Positions 24,631-33,395 of a stretch of 37,757 bases of DNA are shown piece by piece. The translations under genes were made by a program, and so were the position numbers. A model generated the notes under the pieces. The model saw only the letters and a program-made list of their open reading frames with translations. It did no database searches and was not told where the DNA came from. The stretch is from Hyphomicrobiales bacterium (GTDB lineage Bacteria; Pseudomonadota; Alphaproteobacteria; Rhizobiales; Methyloligellaceae): the NCBI GenBank assembly GCA_022361215.1, contig JAKSBI010000530.1, forward strand, positions 1 through 37,757, given 5' to 3'. How positions within the stretch are numbered: the stretch's first letter is position 1; every line of letters starts with the position of its first letter.

Positions 24631-25179
24631 ATGAGCGAAACGACGCAAAGGATCCCCTGCTACGAGCCCGGCGGCGGGCTCGCCGAGTCCGACCAGGCCC
24701 TGGCCGACATGTCGAAGATGTTCAATGGCCGGATCCCGAATTTCCATAAGGTCCTGGCCAACAGCCCTGCGGCCGTCACGGCCTTCGAAGCCATGCGGCG
24801 CACGCTGCAGCGCACCAAGCTGCGCGCCGCCGAGCGGGAGATCATCTCCCTGGAGGTGTCGCGGCGCAACGCGTGCGAGTATTGCCTGGCAGCCCACGCC
24901 AAGTTCCTCCGGATGATGAAAACGCCCGAGGACCAGATCGAGGCCGCCGTCTCCGGCACGCCGATGTCCAACCCGCGCCACGCGCTGATCCAGCGGGTCG
25001 CGCAACGGCTGATCGACAGCCAGGGACGGATCACCGATCAGGAGCTTCAGGACTTCCGGGAGGCCGGGCTCTCCGACGGCGAGCTGATCGAGATCGTCGC
25101 CATCATCGGCTGGTACACCCAAGCCACGATCACCAACAACCTCGCCCGGACGGTCGTCGACCCCTTCTGGACCGAGTAG
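24631..25179 (+). CDS. AhpD-like / carboxymuconolactone decarboxylase-family protein
   Basis: A 182-residue all-helical protein of the AhpD/CMD family, often peroxidase-related. The active-site pattern E-x11-C-x2-C-x3-H is complete: Glu70, Cys82, Cys85, His89 (EREII ... ACEYCLAAH). It therefore resembles the thiol-active AhpD branch more than the decarboxylase branch. It follows the TRAP operon after 204 bases of repeat DNA on the same strand, so co-regulation is possible but not shown. The reducing partner and substrate are unknown. Confidence 0.9.
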   Translation: MSETTQRIPCYEPGGGLAESDQALADMSKMFNGRIPNFHKVLANSPAAVTAFEAMRRTLQRTKLRAAEREIISLEVSRRNACEYCLAAHAKFLRMMKTPEDQIEAAVSGTPMSNPRHALIQRVAQRLIDSQGRITDQELQDFREAGLSDGELIEIVAIIGWYTQATITNNLARTVVDPFWTE

Positions 25180-25433
25180 CGCGAGCCTTCGGTCCGATAG
25201 GGGTCAGACCCCAATATCTGTGTTTCCCGGCTTGACCGGGCAATGACGGATGAGGGCCTGTCCTGTTTAATGGGGCTGATTCGCCTCTCTCCCGTCAGTT
25301 CCGCGGAAATGCAGCGGTGTCCGGGATTATGCGAGCGTGTCGGTCTGCATGGCAGGCGCGGCCTTGGTTTCAGGACTGAAGCTGTGTGCCCGGACAGTCG
25401 TTCGGGTGGTCTACCGCCCCCTCGGTTTTCGTC

Positions 25434-25456
25434 ATGCCCGGACCTGATCCGGGCAT
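25434..25456. repeat. Dispersed palindrome GTCATGCCCGGA...TCCGGGCAT
   Basis: Perfect 9-base arms with a CCTGA loop, preceded by CGTC and followed by CCA. This is a very common intergenic repeat type in alphaproteobacteria. Confidence 0.75.
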
Positions 25457-25524
25457 CCATTCCACTGGCCTCTCGGCGAAATCGAGAGGAAACGGCATGG
25501 ATTACCGGGTTAAGTGTTCAGCCC

Positions 25525-25542
25525 GGGGACATGTATGTCCCC
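25525..25542. repeat. Palindrome GGGGACATGTATGTCCCC
   Basis: Perfect 8-base arms around GT. With GGGGTCAGACCCC at 25200-25212, it resembles short palindromes often found near REP-associated (IS200/RAYT-type) transposases, though no such gene is in the window. Confidence 0.6.
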
Positions 25543-25863
25543 AGTCCGTACATCAAGCCCGGCAATGACGACGGTTGGGGACAAGCTTCGCTCAAGTCCC
25601 GGACAGTACTGGGCGCAGGCCGGGATGACGCCGGAGGACCTCTCCCAGACACTCACGCGGCGCCGGCGTAGCGCCCGTCGGGCCACGGCCGCCGCCGCAC
25701 CGCCCCGAAACCGATCGCCTCTACAGGCCCAGCTTCATGGACCTCTTGCGTTTCTTCCCCTCTGATCGCATGTCAGACCGTTGAGACTTTGCCTGCGGTC
25801 CGGTAACCGTGGCGGCGTCCACGGGTCGCAGAGTGTGCGATTCTGCTTTAGGTGTGATCGGCA

Positions 25864-28290
25864 ATGACCATGGAACCCATCAGCCGGCTCGCGGCCGTGC
25901 TGGCCATGCTGTGTGCGATGGCCGTAGCGGCGCTTGCGGAAGAGCCGGACGGCCTGATTCCGGACCCGCCCGAGGCGGCGCAGCCGCAGGCCCTCAACAT
26001 CGCAGCCCCGCTGGCCCCCTGGCAGGCGACGCTGCGCCGGATCGAGAAGGCGCTCGGGCGGACGAAGCTGACCGACAGCGCGCTCGAGAAGATTCGCGAC
26101 GAGCTCGACCGCGTGCAGACGGAAGCCCTGGGCTTCGTCGAAAAGAACGAGCCGCGCTTCGTCGAGGCCCAGGCGCAGCTTGAGAAGCTGGGGCCGCCGC
26201 CCGACAAGGACGCGGCCAAGCCGGAATCGGATCCGGTCGCCCAGGAGCGGGCGAAGCTGACCCAGCTCGTGGCCGAGATCGGCGGGGCCGTGAAGACGGC
26301 AGGGGTCATTGCCGCGCGCGCCAGCCAGCTCCGGGCGCAGGGCCAGGCCATCGCGCGCGAGCGCTTCTCGCAGCAGCTCCTGCAGCGCTTCAAGTCTCCG
26401 CTGCAGCCGGGCGTCTGGACGGACATCTCCAGAGAGTTCGGCGGGGCCTGGCGCAGCTTCAAGCTGCTGATCGACGACTGGCTGGGCAGCATGCCGAGCC
26501 GGTGGCCGCTCGTCCTGACCGCGCTCGCCGCCCTCGGGCTCTTCGTTCCCCTGTGGTGGATCTGCCGCATCTGGGTCGACCGGCTGCGCTATCCGGCGGA
26601 GCTCGGCGAGATCGAGTTTTTCGAGCGGGCCAGGTCGGCGCTCTGGGTGACCGGTCTGCGCGCGCTGCCCTTCTTCGGCCTGGCGGCGGTCCTCTATGGC
26701 GGGCTTTACGCCTTCGACGTGCTCCCCAACCGGATCGACACGCTCGCCATAACGCTTTGCCTCACCATCGCCGGGGTTGCGGCGGCCAGAGCGTTGCTGA
26801 CCACGATCCTCGCCCCCACGCGGCCCTATTGGCGCATCTATCCGGCCTCGGACGCGCGCGCCCGGCGCATGAACCACATGCTCGGGGCGATCGTCGTCGT
26901 TTACGGCGTCGACCTGTTTCTGGCGCGCCTGAACGAGGTTCTGGTCTCTCCCCTGCCCCTGACGATCACACAGAGCTTCTTCGCCAGCGTCCTCTTCGCC
27001 GTGCTGCTGGCCGCGGCCCTGCGCGCGCCGGCAGGGGCGGACGAGGGACAGCGTCCGCGCTGGCTGGCCTGGATCAGGATCCCGCTCTGGGCGATGGTCA
27101 TCGCCATTCTGGCCGCCGGCGCGACCGGCTACATCGCCCTCGCCCGCTTCCTCGCCACTCAGGTCGTGGTGACGGGCTCCATTCTCGTGGTGCTTTATCT
27201 GCTCTACATCACCGTCGACGAGATCGCCGACAGTATGGTGAAGCCCGATACGCTGATCGGCGGCTGGCTGATGCAGCGTATGTCGGTGAGCCCGGCGCGG
27301 GCCGAGCAGATCAGCGTGGTGACGCTGCTGCTGCTCAACCTGCTGCTGATCACCATCGGCCTGCCGCTGCTGGCCCTGCAATGGGGCTTTAGCTGGGACG
27401 ACGTTCAGAGCTGGCTGAAGGCCGCCTATTTCGGGTTCGAGATCGGCCATCTGCGCATTTCGCTCGCCGCTATCCTGTTCGCCCTTCTGCTGTTCGCGGT
27501 CGGTCTCTACGTGGCAAGGGTGATCGCCAACTGGCTCGACCGGCGCATCCTGTCGCGGGCCCGCCTCGACCGCGGCCTCAGGGATTCGATCCGCACCGGC
27601 CTCGGCTATGTCGGCGTCGTGATCGCCTTCCTGATCGCGGTCTCCTATGTGGGCGCCGACTTCACCGACCTGGCGCTGGTGGCCGGCGCGCTGTCGGTGG
27701 GCATCGGCTTCGGCCTGCAGACCATCGTCAACAATTTCGTCTCCGGCATCATTCTGCTCGCGGAACGGCCGATCAAGGTCGGCGACTGGATCGTCGTTGG
27801 TACCGAGGAGGGCTATGTCCGGCGCATCAATGTGCGCGCCACGGAGATCGAGACCTTCGAGCGCTCGCACGTGATCATCCCGAACTCGAGCCTGATCGGC
27901 GGCGAGGTGAAGAACTGGATGCTGCGCAGCCCCGTGGGCCGGGTCGAGGTGGTCGTCGGCGTCTCCTACGACTCCGACCCCGAGCAGGTGCGCGATATCC
28001 TCCTCGGCATCGCCCATGCGCATGAGGCGATCCTCCAGCACCCGGCGCCGTTCGTCCGGTTCATGGATTTCGGGGCCAGCTCCCTGGACTTCTCGCTGCG
28101 CGCCTATATCGGCAACATCGATTCGTCGCTGTCCGTGCGCAGCGACCTGCGCTTCGCCATCTTCGCCGCCTTCCGCGAGGCGGGCATCGAGATCCCGTTC
28201 CCGCAGCGCGATGTCAATCTGAAGGATATCGACCGTCTCGAAGCGGCCCTCGGCAAGGCGGAGCGCGGCGGGCCTGCGAGCGGGGCTTGA
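25864..28290 (+). CDS. DUF3772 / MscS-family mechanosensitive ion channel
   Basis: An 808-residue inner-membrane channel of the large MscK/YbdG-like type. Signal peptide about 1-25 (LAAVLAMLCAMAVAALAEE). The periplasmic helical region from 50 to 210 includes a DUF3772-type segment around FGGAWRSFKLLIDDWLGSMP. It is followed by about ten membrane helices, then the MscS core at about 590-780: the pore helix and SVGIGFGLQTIVNNFVSGIILLAERPIKVGDWIVV, the beta domain (INVRATEIETFERSHVIIPNSSLI), and the C-terminal cage (FVRFMDFGASSLDFSLRAYI). It should release solutes during hypo-osmotic shock. It ends 26 bases from the convergent TPR gene. A second ATG at 25870 is also possible. Confidence 0.93.
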   Translation: MTMEPISRLAAVLAMLCAMAVAALAEEPDGLIPDPPEAAQPQALNIAAPLAPWQATLRRIEKALGRTKLTDSALEKIRDELDRVQTEALGFVEKNEPRFVEAQAQLEKLGPPPDKDAAKPESDPVAQERAKLTQLVAEIGGAVKTAGVIAARASQLRAQGQAIARERFSQQLLQRFKSPLQPGVWTDISREFGGAWRSFKLLIDDWLGSMPSRWPLVLTALAALGLFVPLWWICRIWVDRLRYPAELGEIEFFERARSALWVTGLRALPFFGLAAVLYGGLYAFDVLPNRIDTLAITLCLTIAGVAAARALLTTILAPTRPYWRIYPASDARARRMNHMLGAIVVVYGVDLFLARLNEVLVSPLPLTITQSFFASVLFAVLLAAALRAPAGADEGQRPRWLAWIRIPLWAMVIAILAAGATGYIALARFLATQVVVTGSILVVLYLLYITVDEIADSMVKPDTLIGGWLMQRMSVSPARAEQISVVTLLLLNLLLITIGLPLLALQWGFSWDDVQSWLKAAYFGFEIGHLRISLAAILFALLLFAVGLYVARVIANWLDRRILSRARLDRGLRDSIRTGLGYVGVVIAFLIAVSYVGADFTDLALVAGALSVGIGFGLQTIVNNFVSGIILLAERPIKVGDWIVVGTEEGYVRRINVRATEIETFERSHVIIPNSSLIGGEVKNWMLRSPVGRVEVVVGVSYDSDPEQVRDILLGIAHAHEAILQHPAPFVRFMDFGASSLDFSLRAYIGNIDSSLSVRSDLRFAIFAAFREAGIEIPFPQRDVNLKDIDRLEAALGKAERGGPASGA

Positions 28291-28316
28291 TCGCGGCCGA
28301 CGCGCCGCTCAAGACA

Positions 28317-31300
28317 TCAGCCCGCCCGGCCCTGCGCCGCGCCGACGTCGGTCTGGCTGGTCTTGGGATCGACGAAACGCTTGCGGAAGTCCTTCATGAA
28401 GGCGTCGAGCGTATCCGTCGCGGCGATTTCCTTCGCAAGGCGGCGAAAATCGATGCCCTGGGCGTTCACCGGCCGCGTCACCAGGGTGAAGGCTTCGGCG
28501 TCGGGCGTCTTCAGCATCTTGCCGTAGAACTTCTTGCGCAGACGATCGAGCGCGAACTGATCGCTGGCGAGCGAGTATGAGATCCCGGCCCGCAGCACGT
28601 CGAAGCGCTCCCCGTCGGCCAGCGGCTTCGGCATCTGCCAGCGGTCGCCGAGCGTCTTCTCGAGCTGCTCGCCCGCCTTCTGCCATTTCTGCGCCATCCA
28701 GAGCGCGTCCGACTTCAAGCGCTCGACATCCTTGCCCTGCATGGTGTTGAGGATCTCGATGGCCGCTTCCGCCCGCCCCAGCTCGCCAAGGGCGCGGGCT
28801 TCCAGGAGGTTGCGGCTGCGGTGCATCTCGTTGGGCAGGCCGGCCTGCCGCGTCCGCCGCAGCGTGCGCAGCGCCAGGTCGGGCTTGCGGTTCATCATGT
28901 GCACCATGGCCAGCCGGGTCGCGACCTGCGCCCGCGCCGCGCCCGACAGGCGCTTGCGCACCTGGTGGTCCAGCAGCTCGGCCGCCTGGTCCAGCAGGTC
29001 CACCGAGATCAGCCGGTCCGCAAGCTGGCGGATCATCTCGTCGCCGAGCCGCCCGACCGGCGTCAGCTCGCGGTGGTCGTAGTAGAGGCTGAGCGCTTCG
29101 ATCGGCTTCAGGGCGTCGCTCCTGCCGCCGATGAACAGGCCCTTGAAGACGTCCTTCATGTCGTCCTGGATCTGCAAGGCGATGTCGGATCTCGGAAACG
29201 CCAGCACCGCGTTCTTCATGACGTCGAAGGCATCGCGGTAGCGCGCCGCCCTGACGTACAGGCTCGCCAGCAGGCGCAGCGTTCTCAGCTCCACATCGTC
29301 GCCGCGCCAGACGAGCTGAAGCCGCTCCAGGCTCTTGATCGCCTCCTCGTCGGCGATCTTCTTCATCTTGAGCAGCAGCGAGATCGTCCGGAGCTCGGCC
29401 TCGGCCACCGCCGGCCGGACGTCGCTCTTCAGCACGACATCGAACGACTGAAGCGCGGTCTCGCTCTGGCCCGTCTCGCCCAGATACCAGCCCTTCAGCA
29501 GGTCGGCCTCCGCGGAAAGCCGTCGCGGCAGCGCCGCGTCCGGCAGCGCGTCCAGCTCGTCCGCGGCGCGGTCGAGCCGGGCCAGCTCCAGCGCCGCGCG
29601 GGCCGCGGCCAGGCGGAAGCGGGCCTGCAGGTCGGCGCTGTAGGACTCGATCGCCAGCGCGCCCTCGTGAAAGCTGCGCAGCGCGGCGCTCCAGTCCTTG
29701 TCCTGGACCTGAAGCAGGCCGCGCCAGAGCGCTGCATCCTGATCGTTGGCGAGCGCGTGCACCTCCAGGTCCTTGCGCGCATCGTCGGCGCGTCCGCTGA
29801 GGACGTTGGCGGCGCCGCGCATGATGTTGAAGGAGGGATCGCCGCCGATCTTGGGATCGGCATCGGACATCTGCCGCAGCACGCCGAGGGCTTCCATGGT
29901 CATGCCGTTGGCCAGATAGGACCTGGCCAGGGAGAAGCGCAATCCGGTCCGCTCCTCCGGCGGGCTGACCGCGATGGCGCGCTGCTGCTTCGAGAGCTGG
30001 CCGGAGAGCCGGCTCGGATCCCTGACGCGCCAGCCGGCGAAGTCGAGGAAGCCGGCGCGCGCCGACTTGTCGAGCGACTGCTTGCCGGGAACGTATTGCC
30101 GGGCGAACCCGGCCGACAGCGTCAGGCCCTTGTGGCGCGTGACGACGACCTCGTCGAACCGCTGCCGGACGCCGATGTCGTCGGAGTTGGGCCGGATGGC
30201 GATGCCATGAGTGGTCGGCAGCGCCGTGAACTCGACGAAGTCCTGCGGCTTGGTCACGCTACGCGGCGGCGCGAAGGCGGTGACCACGGCGATGCGGTCG
30301 CCGATCTCCGTATCGTGCAGCCAGTGCACGCGACCGGGGTTCTTCAGGGCGATCCGGATGACCGACCGGTTGTCGCGGCGCAGCGCCCGCTTCAGGTTGA
30401 GCGGCTCGGCCTCGCCGGTGATCAGATCGCCGATGTCGACGGTCCAGGAGCTGTCGTTGTGCGAGACATAGCTCAGCCAGGGCCGCGACAGCGTCAGCCG
30501 GAAATACTGCATCGAGCCGGAGCGCACATGCTCCATGTCTACCACCTTGCTGCCGGGCGGGTCGCGCAGCGCGGCATCGTCGAGCTTCACATTGGAATCG
30601 AACACCAGCCAGATCGTGCGGCCGCGCCGGAAGACGGCCCCCGAGATCGGCTTGGGGAAGGGAAAGACCAGCCGCAGATTGGCGCCGGCCTCGCGCACCT
30701 GCACCGGCACCTTCTCGCCTGCCGGCACCGGCTTCGCCACGGGCTTGGGCTTGGCTGAAGGGGCCGGCGTCTTCGCCGGCGCGGCCTTCGGCTTCTTCGG
30801 CGGGGCCGGCGGCATCGTCTTCGCCATGCGCTTGCGTGCCGCCGGCAGCTCGGGCTGTGCCAGCCGCTTCGCGGCGCCGGGCGCGTCCCAGTCGCCATAG
30901 TCGTCCGCGCGATACTTGCGCGGCTCGAAGCGCATGACGGCGGACTGGAACTCGGGCTGCGACACGGGCTCGAACCCGTCTCCCTTCGCCTCCGAGATAT
31001 CCGATTGCGCCGCCAGCCGCGTCTCCGCCTCGGCCTTGGCTGCCTTTTTCGGTTTGCGGGGCGCCTGCGTCTTCTCCGCGGTCTCGTCGTCGACGGCCTT
31101 CGCCGCCTCCGCCACCGACGCGTCCAGCGCCGCCTCCGGACCGGTCAGGTCGACGATATAGGAGAACCCTTCGCGGAAGCCGCGCACGTCGACGTCGTCG
31201 TCGACGGTGAGCTGAATCGTCATACCGGTCTCGAGCTTCTTGGACTTGACCGTGCGCAGGAATTTCGGGGGATCGACCTTGAGCCGCGAGAGGTCGAGCG

Positions 31301-31994
31301 GCGCCTGCTGTCCGAAGGTGAGCGCGATCTGATTACCCTGACGGCCCATATTCACCGTCACGAACTTGTTCCACTCGAAGACGATGCGGCTGAAGGTGGG
31401 CTGGTGCGCCAGGCGCACCTTGACCTTGTAGGGCACCTTGACGTGCTTGAGCTGGATCGCCTGCACGCGCTCCCTCTCCTCGGCCTCCGCCGCCGCGCGG
31501 GCCAGCTCGCGCATCACCGACTGCGGCAGCACCGGCGGCGCGCCCCTCCAGGACGGCGGCAGCAGGTCCACGAACAGCTTCTTGCCCGCCTCCATGATGT
31601 TGACCTTGAACGACCGGACCAGCGCGAAGCGGATGGCGCGCCCGTCCGGGTCCCGCCGCGAGATCGACACATAGTCCGAGAGCGAGAGCGCCACCTCCTC
31701 CAGATTGATGTTCACAGCCTCGTCGAAGGACAGCACCAGAACGCCCGATGCGAGCTCGTCCCTGTAGACCGGCAGCCGGTCGAACTCGATCACCAGGCGG
31801 CCGAAGCCCACCTCCTTGCGGGCGTTGACGGTGGCGTCGATCTCGCCCAGCGCCGGCGTCAAGGCGGCGAACGCGAGCGCCAGCGTCACGGCGGCGAAGG
31901 TCAGGCCCCGGCGGACGGCCTCGACGAGCGCGCGCAAGCGCCGGCGGCCGGCAGCGGCCGGCTCGCGACAGTCGATCTCGACGAGAGGATTCAA
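28317..31994 (-). CDS. Large periplasmic AMIN-like/TPR protein of the flagellar cluster
   Basis: A 1225-residue protein of unknown function. The N-terminus has a signal-like helix at about 30-50 (LTFAAVTLALAFAALTPALG). Three beta-rich AMIN-like modules follow at about 58-150, 190-290 and 434-540 (pattern RLVIEF/RIVFEW/LRLVFPF, then a charged turn and a closing FVDLL, YIVDL or WTVDIGD). The linker at about 300-430 is lysine-, proline- and alanine-rich, like a peptidoglycan- or wall-spanning tether. From about 650 to 1170 there are helical TPR-like repeats. The start is TTG, supported by AAGGAGGG nine bases upstream. No in-frame ATG occurs before residue 130 or so. A perfect CtrA box lies about 90 bases upstream. 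It follows fliM, DUF6468 and motE-like genes on the same strand. Confidence 0.85.
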   Translation of the reverse strand: MNPLVEIDCREPAAAGRRRLRALVEAVRRGLTFAAVTLALAFAALTPALGEIDATVNARKEVGFGRLVIEFDRLPVYRDELASGVLVLSFDEAVNINLEEVALSLSDYVSISRRDPDGRAIRFALVRSFKVNIMEAGKKLFVDLLPPSWRGAPPVLPQSVMRELARAAAEAEERERVQAIQLKHVKVPYKVKVRLAHQPTFSRIVFEWNKFVTVNMGRQGNQIALTFGQQAPLDLSRLKVDPPKFLRTVKSKKLETGMTIQLTVDDDVDVRGFREGFSYIVDLTGPEAALDASVAEAAKAVDDETAEKTQAPRKPKKAAKAEAETRLAAQSDISEAKGDGFEPVSQPEFQSAVMRFEPRKYRADDYGDWDAPGAAKRLAQPELPAARKRMAKTMPPAPPKKPKAAPAKTPAPSAKPKPVAKPVPAGEKVPVQVREAGANLRLVFPFPKPISGAVFRRGRTIWLVFDSNVKLDDAALRDPPGSKVVDMEHVRSGSMQYFRLTLSRPWLSYVSHNDSSWTVDIGDLITGEAEPLNLKRALRRDNRSVIRIALKNPGRVHWLHDTEIGDRIAVVTAFAPPRSVTKPQDFVEFTALPTTHGIAIRPNSDDIGVRQRFDEVVVTRHKGLTLSAGFARQYVPGKQSLDKSARAGFLDFAGWRVRDPSRLSGQLSKQQRAIAVSPPEERTGLRFSLARSYLANGMTMEALGVLRQMSDADPKIGGDPSFNIMRGAANVLSGRADDARKDLEVHALANDQDAALWRGLLQVQDKDWSAALRSFHEGALAIESYSADLQARFRLAAARAALELARLDRAADELDALPDAALPRRLSAEADLLKGWYLGETGQSETALQSFDVVLKSDVRPAVAEAELRTISLLLKMKKIADEEAIKSLERLQLVWRGDDVELRTLRLLASLYVRAARYRDAFDVMKNAVLAFPRSDIALQIQDDMKDVFKGLFIGGRSDALKPIEALSLYYDHRELTPVGRLGDEMIRQLADRLISVDLLDQAAELLDHQVRKRLSGAARAQVATRLAMVHMMNRKPDLALRTLRRTRQAGLPNEMHRSRNLLEARALGELGRAEAAIEILNTMQGKDVERLKSDALWMAQKWQKAGEQLEKTLGDRWQMPKPLADGERFDVLRAGISYSLASDQFALDRLRKKFYGKMLKTPDAEAFTLVTRPVNAQGIDFRRLAKEIAATDTLDAFMKDFRKRFVDPKTSQTDVGAAQGRAG

Positions 31995-32080
31995 GACGCC
32001 GCTCCCTCCTTGGGCATCCGCCGGATAGAGGCTGCGGGGCTCGCCGGGCGAGCCCGACGCTCAGACTAGTAAAACAGCGG

Positions 32081-32095
32081 TTAACGACAGCTTAA
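32081..32095. promoter_or_regulatory. CtrA-type box upstream of the AMIN/TPR gene
   Basis: TTAA-N7-TTAA, an exact core match, between the stop of the motE-like gene (32138) and the TTG start at 31994. It suggests a separate CtrA-responsive promoter for the large TPR protein. Confidence 0.6.
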
Positions 32096-32137
32096 GAAAA
32101 TCGAATCAGGCCATGAGAAACAGCGGGTTAGACGCGA

Positions 32138-32920
32138 TCAGCGGGGCGCGGGGCTCTGGATCTTCGGAAGCGTGCTGTTCGGCCCCGGAACGACCTGGCT
32201 CTCGCTCGCCAGCTCCAGGGTCAGCCGCTGCGCGGCCTTGGTCTCCATCGCCGCCAGGATCTCGGCCATGGCGCGCGGCTTGATGCGCTTGGCCAGGCCC
32301 TTCTGGACCTCGATGTCCAGGCGGTTGAAGATCTTCGCGGCCTTCTTCGGCTTCATGCCCGAATACATCTTCACCAGACCGGCGAGCTGCTTGTCCCGCT
32401 CCTTGTCCTGCTTCTTGTGCGTCTTCTCGATGCGGGCCTCGATCGCCTTGAGCTGCGTTATGCGCTTCTGGACGCGCTGCTCGGCCGCTTTCAGCAGGTT
32501 CTCGCGAAGCTGCAGCTCGCGCTCGCGCTTTTCCAGCTCCTTGCGCCGCCTGGCGAGGCTTTGCAGCACCGCAAGCTCCGCGCTTGTCGGCGTCGCCTGC
32601 GGCCCCTTCGCAGGACCGCTCAAGGGCCCCGCGGGCGCCTGCTGGCCCGTCTCGGCCGCCGCCATCTTCGTCCCCTGGCCGTCATTCTCCGCGCCGGGCT
32701 CCGCCGCCTCCGCCTCGGCACCGGCCTCCTCCGTCTCGGTCGCCTCGGGCGCGGCCGCGGCCTGCTCCTGCTGGGCGGCGGCCGCCTCGGTGTTCTGGGC
32801 GCTGGCCGGCGCGGTGCCCGAAAGCATGGAGCCGTCGCCGAACATGAGCCCGGCCAGCTTCAGCACGAACAGGCAGAACGCGGCGAACGCCACCAGCGGC
32901 AGCAGGCGGACGGGCTGCAT
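32138..32920 (-). CDS. MotE-like flagellar protein (MgtE-N-type C-terminal domain)
   Basis: A 260-residue protein with one N-terminal membrane helix or uncleaved signal (residues 5-27), an alanine/glutamate-rich spacer, a coiled coil at about 113-170 (LARRRKELEKRERELQLRENLLKAAEQRV), and a C-terminal MgtE-N/MotE-like domain (YSGMKPKKAAKIFNRLDIEVQKGLAKRIKPRAMAEILAAM). Rhizobial MotE is a periplasmic chaperone for the motor protein MotC, and related proteins sit in flagellar clusters of Rhodospirillales. The start shares one base with the preceding stop (TGATG), so it is coupled to the DUF6468 gene. Confidence 0.85.
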   Translation of the reverse strand: MQPVRLLPLVAFAAFCLFVLKLAGLMFGDGSMLSGTAPASAQNTEAAAAQQEQAAAAPEATETEEAGAEAEAAEPGAENDGQGTKMAAAETGQQAPAGPLSGPAKGPQATPTSAELAVLQSLARRRKELEKRERELQLRENLLKAAEQRVQKRITQLKAIEARIEKTHKKQDKERDKQLAGLVKMYSGMKPKKAAKIFNRLDIEVQKGLAKRIKPRAMAEILAAMETKAAQRLTLELASESQVVPGPNSTLPKIQSPAPR

Positions 32921-33393
32921 CAGCCGGCCTCCCGATGCGCTTTCGCCCCATCGGCGTCGGAGCGACGCTGGGCGTTGAGCAACCCGAGACCCACCTGGCT
33001 CGCGCGCGGCGCAGGCCGTGGCGGGGCGGCGGGTCGTGCCGCAGGCTCGGGCGCCGTGCGGCGCGGCGGCGCGCCCGCCACCGCCTTCAGCTTCGAAAGC
33101 AGGTCCTCGCCCTGCTCGAGCGCGACGGCGAGCTGCGCGTTGAGCTCCGCCGCCCCGTCGATACGGGCCGTCAAGGTCTCCTCCGCGGTCCCGGCGGTCG
33201 AGCGCAGCGTCGCGATGGCGTTCTCCGCCTGCCCCGTCGCCGCGCTCAGGTCCCGGATCACGCTGCGCATGTCGGACTGTTCCGAGCGCAGCTGCTCGAG
33301 CTTGCGATTGACGATCACGCAGTAGCCGATCGTCACCGCGAGCAGGATCGCGACGAGCAGTTCAATGAAGAGTCCGAAAGAGCCTGCGAGCAT
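32920..33393 (-). CDS. DUF6468-type membrane protein in the flagellar cluster
   Basis: A 157-residue protein of unknown function: an N-terminal membrane helix (LFIELLVAILLAVTIGYCVIV), a coiled-coil segment (RKLEQLRSEQSDMRSVIRDLSAATGQAENAIATLR) and a proline/alanine-rich tail ending in LGLLNAQRRSDADG. It resembles the DUF6468 family found next to fliM in alphaproteobacteria. That assignment is from memory of the family's shape and neighbourhood. It begins two bases after fliM and overlaps the MotE-like gene by one base, so the three are co-translated. Confidence 0.75.
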   Translation of the reverse strand: MLAGSFGLFIELLVAILLAVTIGYCVIVNRKLEQLRSEQSDMRSVIRDLSAATGQAENAIATLRSTAGTAEETLTARIDGAAELNAQLAVALEQGEDLLSKLKAVAGAPPRRTAPEPAARPAAPPRPAPRASQVGLGLLNAQRRSDADGAKAHREAG

Positions 33394-33395
33394 GG

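Larger units (their letters stand above)
25180..25863. other. 684-base gene-free stretch rich in palindromic repeats
   Basis: No supported gene. It contains GGGGTCAGACCCC (25200-25212), CCCGG/CCGGG near 25230, ATGCCCGGA/TCCGGGCAT (25434-25456), CCTCTCG/CGAGAGG (25469-25489), GGGGACAT/ATGTCCCC (25525-25542), and partial copies of the CCCGG...ATGACG type near 25555 and 25620. These are several unrelated dispersed palindrome types piled together. An open frame through the region translates the repeats and is not a gene. The right end must hold the promoter of the MscS-type gene, which I could not pick out. Confidence 0.65.

Noticed and set aside
22654-25122. Long minus-strand open frame (over 800 codons) opposite the TRAP genes
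   Set aside because: It is antisense to three well-recognised plus-strand genes, crosses their boundaries and the repeat region, and has the Arg/Gly/His/Gln-rich composition of GC-driven false frames.
25243-25671. 142-codon open frame in the repeat-rich gap
   Set aside because: It translates dispersed palindromes (for example the CPDLIRAS segment encoded by the GCCCGGA...TCCGGGC repeat) and has no gene-like features.
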